DNA from: Flavobacterium sp.
Lineage (GTDB): Bacteria > Bacteroidota > Bacteroidia > Flavobacteriales > Flavobacteriaceae
DNA: 64,000 nt
Direction of reading: 5' to 3'
Assembly (NCBI RefSeq): GCF_035195345.1
Contig: NZ_CP136574.1
Coordinates: 806,001-870,000, forward strand
A model generated the notes under the pieces. It had not been told where the DNA came from. It ran no database searches and worked only from the letters and a program-made list of their open reading frames with translations. Below, piece after piece: positions 58,339-64,000 of the stretch. How positions within the stretch are numbered: position 1 is the stretch's first letter; each line of letters opens with the position of its first letter. Made by a program: the position numbers and the translations under genes.

Positions 58339-59700
58339 ATTTATTGCATACTCGACATAGAAACCACTGGAGGCCAATTCAACGAAGAAGGAATTACCGA
58401 AATCGCCATTTATAAATTTGATGGTCATGAGGTGGTGGACCAATTCATTAGTTTGGTAAATCCAGAAAAGCCAATTCAACCTTTTGTGGTGAAATTGACT
58501 GGGATTAATAATGCCATGCTTAGAAGTGCTCCAAAATTCTATGAAGTTGCTAAAAGAATTATCGAAATTACAGAAGGCTGCGTTGTCGTAGCTCATAATG
58601 CATCTTTCGATTATCGTATTTTAAAAACCGAATTCAGACGTTTGGGTTATGATTTCAAGAAACAAACTCTTTGCACGGTTGAATTAGCTAAAAAGTTAAT
58701 TCCGGAACAAGAATCGTATAGTTTAGGAAAATTAGTTCGTGCGTTAGGAATTCCAATGGCAGACCGTCACAGAGCTAGTGGTGATGCCATGGCAACTGTG
58801 AAGTTGTTCAAAATGTTGATGGCAAAAGACGTTGAAAAAGAAATCGTAAAAAGTTTCATTAAAACGGAAATCAAATCGGGAATTTCACCAAAACTATTAG
58901 ATATCGTAGAAAGTTTGCCTTCCAAAACGGGAATCTACTACATTCACAATGAAAAAGGCGATTTGATTTACATTGGTAAAAGTAAAAACATCAAAAAACG
59001 CGTCAACCAACATTTCACGGGAACTTCAAGTAAAAGTAAAAAAATACAACGCGATGTATTTGCTGTCTCAGTTGAAGAAACGGGTAGCGAATTAATAGCA
59101 CTTTTAAAAGAAAGTGAAGAAATTAAAATCAACAAACCTATTTATAATAGAGCGCAACGCAAAAGCATTTTTCAATATGCCTTATACATGCATAAAAATG
59201 TAGAAGGTTATTTAGCGTTAAGCGTTGAAAAAGCAGATGGTCGTAAAAAAGAAATTACGTCATTCACTACCTTACAAGAAGGAAGAAATGCTTTGTTTAA
59301 AATTACCGAAAAACACAATTTGTGTCAGAAAATCAATGGTTTATACATTACAAAAAACGCTTGTTTTCAACATAAAATAAAAGAATGCAATGGTGCTTGT
59401 ATTGGCGAAGAATCTCCGGAAAGTTATAACGAAAGAGTAACCGAATTTATAGAGGAAAACGCTTTTGAAAACAACAACATGATTATCATTGATCGCGGTA
59501 GAACTTTTGATGAAAGAAGTGCTGTCTTAATTGAGAATGGTGTTTACAAAGGTTATTGCTTTTACGAATTAAATTATCAAATTACTAACATCGATATTCT
59601 GAAAAACATCATTATACCGATGCAACATAATCGCGATATTAAAACGATTATTCAAAGTTATTTACGCAAAAACAAAGTTTACAAAGTAATTAAGTTTTAA
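58339..59700 (+). CDS. DnaQ-like 3'-5' exonuclease fused to a GIY-YIG nuclease domain
   Basis: A 453-residue fusion. Residues 1-165 are a DEDD exonuclease: Exo I YCILDIETTGGQFNEEGITE, Exo II VVVAHNASFDYRILKTEF, Exo III HRASGDAMATVKLFKML. Residues 190-275 are a GIY-YIG domain as in UvrC/Cho (KTGIYYIHNEKGDLIYIGKS, then KKRVNQHFTG). The C-terminal part resembles Cho-type proteins. The Exo I motif lies upstream of the first GTG (58432), and the open frame offers only ATT at 58339 as a plausible start (MYCILDIETTG in other members), a rare initiation codon. Likely acts in DNA repair. Confidence 0.85.
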   Translation: MYCILDIETTGGQFNEEGITEIAIYKFDGHEVVDQFISLVNPEKPIQPFVVKLTGINNAMLRSAPKFYEVAKRIIEITEGCVVVAHNASFDYRILKTEFRRLGYDFKKQTLCTVELAKKLIPEQESYSLGKLVRALGIPMADRHRASGDAMATVKLFKMLMAKDVEKEIVKSFIKTEIKSGISPKLLDIVESLPSKTGIYYIHNEKGDLIYIGKSKNIKKRVNQHFTGTSSKSKKIQRDVFAVSVEETGSELIALLKESEEIKINKPIYNRAQRKSIFQYALYMHKNVEGYLALSVEKADGRKKEITSFTTLQEGRNALFKITEKHNLCQKINGLYITKNACFQHKIKECNGACIGEESPESYNERVTEFIEENAFENNNMIIIDRGRTFDERSAVLIENGVYKGYCFYELNYQITNIDILKNIIIPMQHNRDIKTIIQSYLRKNKVYKVIKF

Positions 59701-59702
59701 AG

Positions 59703-60629
59703 TTGAATTACCTAATCACAATCATCGGGCCAACAGCCATCGGAAAAACGGCGCTAAGTATTGCTTTAGCACAACATTTTGGTTGCGATATTATTTCGTG
59801 CGATAGCCGTCAGTTTTTTAAAGAAATGAAAATTGGTACGGCTGTTCCAAGTGATGAAGAATTAGCTGCGACACCACATCATTTTATTCAAAATAAATCG
59901 ATTTTTGAAAGTTATTCAGTTGGTGATTTTGAACAAGAAGCTTTAGCTAAATTGGACGAATTATTTCAGAAAAACAACATTCAAATTATGGTCGGTGGTT
60001 CAGGTTTGTATGTGGAGGCGGTTTTGAAAGGATTTGATGATTTTCCGGATATTGATGATTCGGTAAGAGAAACAATTAATACAAAATTTGATAGCTTAGG
60101 TATCGAATATTTGCAAGAGCAATTACAAAAATTAGATTCGGAATATTATCAAAAATTGCAAACTGAAAATCCGCAAACACTTCAAAATCCGCAACGAATG
60201 AAACGTTTTGTGGAAGTATGTTTAGGAACGGGAAAACCCTATTCAAGTTTTATTGGAAAACGAAAAAATGTGAGAAACTTCACTCCTATTATCATTGGTT
60301 TAGAAGCGGACAGAGAAATAATGTACGATAGAATCAACCAACGCGTTGATATCATGCTAAATGAAGGCCTTTTAGCCGAAGCACAAGCATTGTATCCAAA
60401 TAAACAATTGAATGCATTGCAAACAGTTGGTTACAGAGAATTATTCGATTATTTTGAGGGAAAAACAACCTTAGAATTCGCTATCGAACAAATTAAAATG
60501 AATACGCGACGTTTTGCTAAACGACAAATCACTTGGTTTAAACGAACTGAAAATGTGAGTTGGTTTGATTATTTGATGGATAAAAAAGAGATTATAAAAA
60601 AAATAGAATCACAGATTCAAAAATTATAA
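59703..60629 (+). CDS. miaA: tRNA dimethylallyltransferase
   Basis: A 308-residue enzyme starting at TTG, 2 bases after the previous stop. P-loop IIGPTAIGKTALSIALAQHF, CDSRQFFKEMKIGTAVPSDE (the substrate DSRQ/Y signature), VGGSGLYVEAVLKGFDDFP and TVGYRELFDYFEGKTTLEFA then TRRFAKRQITWFKR. Adds the dimethylallyl group to A37 of tRNAs reading UNN codons. In a tight run with the nuclease and thioesterase genes. Confidence 0.97.
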   Translation: MNYLITIIGPTAIGKTALSIALAQHFGCDIISCDSRQFFKEMKIGTAVPSDEELAATPHHFIQNKSIFESYSVGDFEQEALAKLDELFQKNNIQIMVGGSGLYVEAVLKGFDDFPDIDDSVRETINTKFDSLGIEYLQEQLQKLDSEYYQKLQTENPQTLQNPQRMKRFVEVCLGTGKPYSSFIGKRKNVRNFTPIIIGLEADREIMYDRINQRVDIMLNEGLLAEAQALYPNKQLNALQTVGYRELFDYFEGKTTLEFAIEQIKMNTRRFAKRQITWFKRTENVSWFDYLMDKKEIIKKIESQIQKL

Positions 60630-60631
60630 AA

Positions 60632-61357
60632 ATGCCCATTTCTCCTCATTTTACTTCTATCTTAAAACAAGAATACGAAATCAACTTTCTACAATGCTAT
60701 CCAAATGGTTTGTTGAAATACACCGATTTATGCAATATTTTTCAAATCACTGCTGGAATTCATGCCGATTTAGGTGGAATTAGTTTTAGTGATATGCAAG
60801 AACATCACCAAGCTTGGGTAATGAGCAAAATGCGTTTAGAAATTATCAGCTTACCGAAATGGAAAGAGAAAGTTACCGTAAAAACGTGGATTAAATCGTT
60901 AGAAAATTCGCGTTCAACTCGATGTTTGGAATTGTATCGTGGTAATGAAAAATTAGCAGGTTGCGAAACCTATTGGGCAGTATTGAATACTCAAATCAGA
61001 AGACCTGAAAATTTAGCTTTACCTCACGAGCATTTTATCAAATATCCAGAACACAGCGCTACTGAAAAATCGGTACAACGAATTAATTTGGATATTCCTT
61101 TTGAAAAAGTTTTGGATTACAAAGTACAATTATCAGATTTAGATATTGTAAATCACGCTAACAATGTAAAATACCTAGAATGGTGTCTAAATACCATGGA
61201 TAGAAAATTTATCCTAAAACAGCACATAAAAGGTTTTGAAATGAATTTTCTAAAAGAATTGAATTTGAATGACGAAGTGATCATTTCAAATAATGAAAAT
61301 ACATATGTAATCTCTAAAGAAGATAAGATTTGCTTCGCATTAGAAATAAACGAATAA
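60632..61357 (+). CDS. Acyl-ACP thioesterase
   Basis: A 241-residue double hot-dog protein: YEINFLQCYPNGLLKYTDLC with the following FQITAGIHADLGGISFSDM, AWVMSKMRLEIISLPKWKEK, and in the second repeat YKVQLSDLDIVNHANNVKYL then EWCLNTMDRK, the Asp/Asn-His-Asn pattern of FatA-like bacterial thioesterases. It releases fatty acids from acyl carrier protein. Starts 2 bases after miaA stops. Confidence 0.92.
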   Translation: MPISPHFTSILKQEYEINFLQCYPNGLLKYTDLCNIFQITAGIHADLGGISFSDMQEHHQAWVMSKMRLEIISLPKWKEKVTVKTWIKSLENSRSTRCLELYRGNEKLAGCETYWAVLNTQIRRPENLALPHEHFIKYPEHSATEKSVQRINLDIPFEKVLDYKVQLSDLDIVNHANNVKYLEWCLNTMDRKFILKQHIKGFEMNFLKELNLNDEVIISNNENTYVISKEDKICFALEINE

Positions 61358-61361
61358 AAAA

Positions 61362-61386
61362 AGTCCTGATTACTCAGGACTTTTTT
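61362..61386. terminator. Bidirectional terminator between thioesterase and response-regulator genes
   Basis: AGTCCTGA (61362-61369) and TCAGGACT (61374-61381), with A run before and T run after, ending two bases before the stop of the opposing gene. Confidence 0.88.
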
Positions 61387-61387
61387 G

Positions 61388-62086
61388 TTATTTTTTGATT
61401 ACTAATCTAAAACCTTCACCATGAATGTTTAAGATTTCTACATTTTCATCTTGTTTTAAGAATTTTCTCAATTTAGCGATATATACGTCCATACTTCTTG
61501 AAGTGAAATAATTATCATCTCTCCAAATTTTTGTTAATGCTAATTCTCTAGGCATTAAGTCATTTTCATGAAGTGCTAACATTTTTAATAGCTCACACTC
61601 TTTTGGTGATAATTTAATAGGTTCTTGCCCAGGAAAAGTTAAGAAACGTAATTTTGAGTTTAAATGGAATTTACCAATTTCAAATTCAAATTTAGTTGTA
61701 TCTGGTTTCACTTCTGAAGCTTTTCTTTGGATAATAGCTTTAATTTTCATTAAAAGCACTTCTGAATCAAACGGTTTGTTTAAATAATCGTCTGCTCCTA
61801 CTTTATATCCTTTCAACACATCTTCTTTTAGTGTTTTTGCTGTTAAGAAAATAATAGGCACTTCTTGATTCTTTTCACGAATTTCTCTAGCTAAAGTGTA
61901 ACCATCTTTATAGGGCATCATGACATCCAAGATGCATAAATCGTATGTATCTTTTTTAAATTTTTCAAAGCCTTCCATTCCGTTTTTTGCTAACGTCACT
62001 TCAAAATCATTGATCATTAAATAATCTTTTAAAACAGCGCCAAAATTTGGATCGTCTTCAACTAATAATATTTTTTTTGCTTCCAT
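61388..62086 (-). CDS. OmpR-family response regulator (RprY-like)
   Basis: A 232-residue response regulator. Receiver domain: KILLVEDDPNFGAVLKDYLM, phospho-acceptor in CILDVMMPYKDGYTLAREIR (Asp53), PIIFLTAKTLKEDVLKGYKV then GADDYLNKPF. C-terminal winged helix: PIKLSPKECELLKMLALHEN, and RSMDVYIAKLRKFLKQDENV. Pairs with the kinase encoded 18 bases upstream. Resembles the Bacteroidota RprXY pair linked to envelope or stress control; signal unknown. Confidence 0.94.
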   Translation of the reverse strand: MEAKKILLVEDDPNFGAVLKDYLMINDFEVTLAKNGMEGFEKFKKDTYDLCILDVMMPYKDGYTLAREIREKNQEVPIIFLTAKTLKEDVLKGYKVGADDYLNKPFDSEVLLMKIKAIIQRKASEVKPDTTKFEFEIGKFHLNSKLRFLTFPGQEPIKLSPKECELLKMLALHENDLMPRELALTKIWRDDNYFTSRSMDVYIAKLRKFLKQDENVEILNIHGEGFRLVIKK

Positions 62087-62104
62087 AGTTTATAGTGTAT
62101 CTTT

Positions 62105-63688
62105 TTAATTTATTAATGGTAATTTTATAATAAAGGTGCTACCTTTTCCTTTTTCGCTTTCTACAAATATTTGCCCGTTATGGTCTTCAATAATTTGTTT
62201 TACATACGCTAAACCTAAACCGTGACCTTTAACATTGTGTAAATCTCCAGTATGTTCACGATAGAATTTTTCAAAAACTCTTTTTTGAGCTACTTTACTC
62301 ATTCCTGCTCCTTGATCTTGAATTTTAATCAAGATAAAGTCTTTAATATTTTCGGTAAATACATCAATTACTGGTGCATTTGGCGAATATTTAATTGCAT
62401 TATCTAACACATTTACTAATACGTTGGTAAAATGAACTTCGTTTAAAAGGATTGTATTTCGTTGTGCATTAAAATGTTGATGAATAATTCCTTCTCTATC
62501 TTCTACAATTAAACTAACATGCTCTATTGCATCTTCAATAATTTCTGAAACATCTCGAGGTTCTTTTGAAATATCTAATTCGTTTTTTTCTAATTTAGAA
62601 ATTCGTAAAACATTTTCAACCTGAGCGTGCATTCGTTTGTTTTCTTCTTTTATCATTTGAAGATATCGTTGCACTTTTTCTTTATCATCAATAATTTTTG
62701 GATTCTTAATTGCATCTAAAGCTAAATTGATAGTAGCAATAGGCGTTTTAAATTCATGCGTCATATTGTTAATGAAATCGGTTTTGATTTCAGAAATTTG
62801 TTTTTGTTTTATTAATTGATTCAAGGCACTTGAATAAGTTAAAACAATAACCAAAGTAAACAATAAAGACAGACTTGAAATTCCAATTAATGAAGAAAAA
62901 ACAAATTTATTTTTTTGTGGAAAACTAACTAATAATTGATATTTAGAAAGTCCTTCATTGTCTTGAAATACAGGTATCCCATATGTTGTATTACTATTGT
63001 ATTTAAAGTCTTCAGAACGTATTTTAGTTGCTAAACCATTACTGTATATTCCAAATTCAAAAGGTGTTTTTACACCATACTTATGAAGTTCGTCTTTTAA
63101 ATATTTACCTAATTGTTCCGTCGAAACTCTTTCTTGCAATGGTTTTAAAGAGACTACATCTTTAAATGTTACTTCAAAATTTGCTTTGTCTAAACTTGTA
63201 ACGCTTCCTACTTTTTTCATGGAAACATCTGGAAAAGAACGAATCTTTAACGTTCCATCATTTATAGTATTTCCATTAAAAACTTCCGTTTTTCTTTTTG
63301 AAATAACTTTCCCAAAATTAATAGCTTCAGCGTTTTTATCGAAAAAAGAACCGTTAATACCATAATTTTCAGCGACTAATGTGTTCGTGTAAATTATAGT
63401 TTCATTCGTTTTTTTATCACGCTCGTAAAAATAAATCTCTTTTAATTCTTCTTCTTTAGGTATTTTTCCGGTGCTATCAATAATTTTATTATAATAGTTA
63501 TAGAAAGAAACCATTTCTTTTTCATTGATTGTATTAGAAACGTTTCCTAAAACTTGTTGCACATGGTATTTGAATTCTTCTTCATTTTTATCCAAAGAAG
63601 TAGATATCCAATACAATTGAACTAAAATAATTCCTATTAATGACAAACTCATTAAAAAGACCAATAATCTAAATCTTGATTTATTCAT
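62105..63688 (-). CDS. Sensor histidine kinase (RprX-like)
   Basis: A 527-residue kinase. Membrane span at about 8-29, a periplasmic sensor domain of about 240 residues without known fold, a second span near 268-290 (LIGISSLSLLFTLVIVLTYS), HisKA with FINNMTHEFKTPIATINLAL (His about 315), then HATPase_c with N box NVLDNAIKYSPNA, G1 DQGAGM and G2 GHGLGLAYVKQIIEDH. Autophosphorylates and passes phosphate to the RprY-like regulator encoded next. Both genes run leftward. Confidence 0.94.
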   Translation of the reverse strand: MNKSRFRLLVFLMSLSLIGIILVQLYWISTSLDKNEEEFKYHVQQVLGNVSNTINEKEMVSFYNYYNKIIDSTGKIPKEEELKEIYFYERDKKTNETIIYTNTLVAENYGINGSFFDKNAEAINFGKVISKRKTEVFNGNTINDGTLKIRSFPDVSMKKVGSVTSLDKANFEVTFKDVVSLKPLQERVSTEQLGKYLKDELHKYGVKTPFEFGIYSNGLATKIRSEDFKYNSNTTYGIPVFQDNEGLSKYQLLVSFPQKNKFVFSSLIGISSLSLLFTLVIVLTYSSALNQLIKQKQISEIKTDFINNMTHEFKTPIATINLALDAIKNPKIIDDKEKVQRYLQMIKEENKRMHAQVENVLRISKLEKNELDISKEPRDVSEIIEDAIEHVSLIVEDREGIIHQHFNAQRNTILLNEVHFTNVLVNVLDNAIKYSPNAPVIDVFTENIKDFILIKIQDQGAGMSKVAQKRVFEKFYREHTGDLHNVKGHGLGLAYVKQIIEDHNGQIFVESEKGKGSTFIIKLPLIN

Positions 63689-63759
63689 CGAAACAAATTT
63701 AACATTTTAACACTTCTTGTTAAAATACATTAACCAAAGATTAACATAATAACCTTTTA

Positions 63760-64000
63760 TTATGTTTTTGCTAAAATTTTAAGAATTTCATCAATTTTTA
63801 ATAAAGTTGTTTCCAAATTTGTATTTTCTACAACAAAATCGCTTAGTTTTATTTTATCTGCTTCGGGAAGTTGATTTTTAATTCGTGCTGAAACGCTCTT
63901 TTTACTTGAATTATCTCGTTTCATAGCTCTTTCTATCCTAACTTCTTCTGGAGCTGTTATTAAGATTACTTTATCGCAATCTTTATGACCTCCTGTTTCA
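63760..64000 (-). CDS. coaE: Dephospho-CoA kinase, C-terminal part
   Basis: The 3' end of a minus-strand gene that continues past the right edge; 79 codons plus stop are visible. The sequence reads ETGGHKDCDKVILITAPEEV then RIERAMKRDNSSKKSVSARI, LPEADKIKLSDFVVENTNLE. This fits the LID and C-terminal helices of CoaE, the last step of coenzyme A synthesis (ATP-dependent 3'-phosphorylation of dephospho-CoA). The P-loop lies outside the window. Confidence 0.82.
   Translation of the reverse strand, partial: ETGGHKDCDKVILITAPEEVRIERAMKRDNSSKKSVSARIKNQLPEADKIKLSDFVVENTNLETTLLKIDEILKILAKT

Overview
The window is AT-rich and dense with short-spaced genes, and it reads as a chromosome segment of a Flavobacteriaceae bacterium (Bacteroidota). 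Pointers are promoters of the type TTG-N17-23-TAnnTTTG, a type IX secretion sorting tail on an exported nuclease, an RprXY-like two-component pair, an ECF sigma unit of flavobacterial type, a flavobacterial DUF-rich metal island and frequent TTG starts. No rRNA or tRNA gene was found; the one structural RNA gene recognised is the small SRP RNA (44279-44372, minus).

Layout. (1) 1-2240: end of a module of unknown function (200-codon C-terminal fragment, DUF5675-like protein, a coiled-coil membrane protein, a holin-like protein, a DUF6943-like protein), framed by two strong terminators. (2) 2241-3759: about 1.5 kb without an intact recognised gene, holding four successive long imperfect inverted repeats. 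(3) 3760-24785: a metal-resistance island, all on the minus strand, with a copper layer (multicopper oxidase fused to a CopB-like domain, Cu(I) P-type ATPase, HMA-AraC regulator, haem-binding and DUF3347 proteins, periplasmic HMA proteins, thioredoxin) and a Zn/Cd/Co layer (ZntA-type ATPase, Cys-rich exported peptide, CzcB-like adaptor, CzcA-TolC fusion). (4) 24861-30113: mobile-element core, minus strand: paired TTGATAAG repeats, VirE/VapE primase-helicase, HTH protein, an unrecognised protein and a tyrosine recombinase. (5) 30347-37005: an integron-type gene-cassette array with eight attC-like sites and two decayed remnants around small genes of mostly unknown function, including a ParDE toxin-antitoxin pair; no recognisable intI is present. 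(6) 37076-64000: ordinary chromosome: pdxH, an ECF sigma unit, RsmB-type methyltransferase, endonuclease I, SRP RNA, glutaminyl cyclase, flavin oxidoreductase, DUF5117 metalloprotease, OmpW, smpB, pcm, a dehydrogenase pair, DUF1015, YggS, DnaQ/GIY-YIG nuclease, miaA, acyl-ACP thioesterase, RprXY-like pair and the 3' end of coaE.

How it works together. The metal island would oxidise and export copper from periplasm and cytoplasm and push divalent metals out through a tripartite pump whose inner- and outer-membrane parts are one polypeptide. Its integrase-primase neighbour suggests that it is carried by, or sits beside, an integrative element; the left end is not in view.

The most interesting feature is the cassette array. 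Each site folds into a stem flanked by a YAAC-type left core and a GTTR right core. For cassettes 1-7 the first bases of the cassette are the reverse complement (perfect over 8-10 bases in cassettes 1-5) of the left core of that cassette's own site, as expected of genuine integron cassettes. A tyrosine recombinase of phage/ICE type lies directly upstream, transcribed away from the array, in the geometry normally held by intI and attI.
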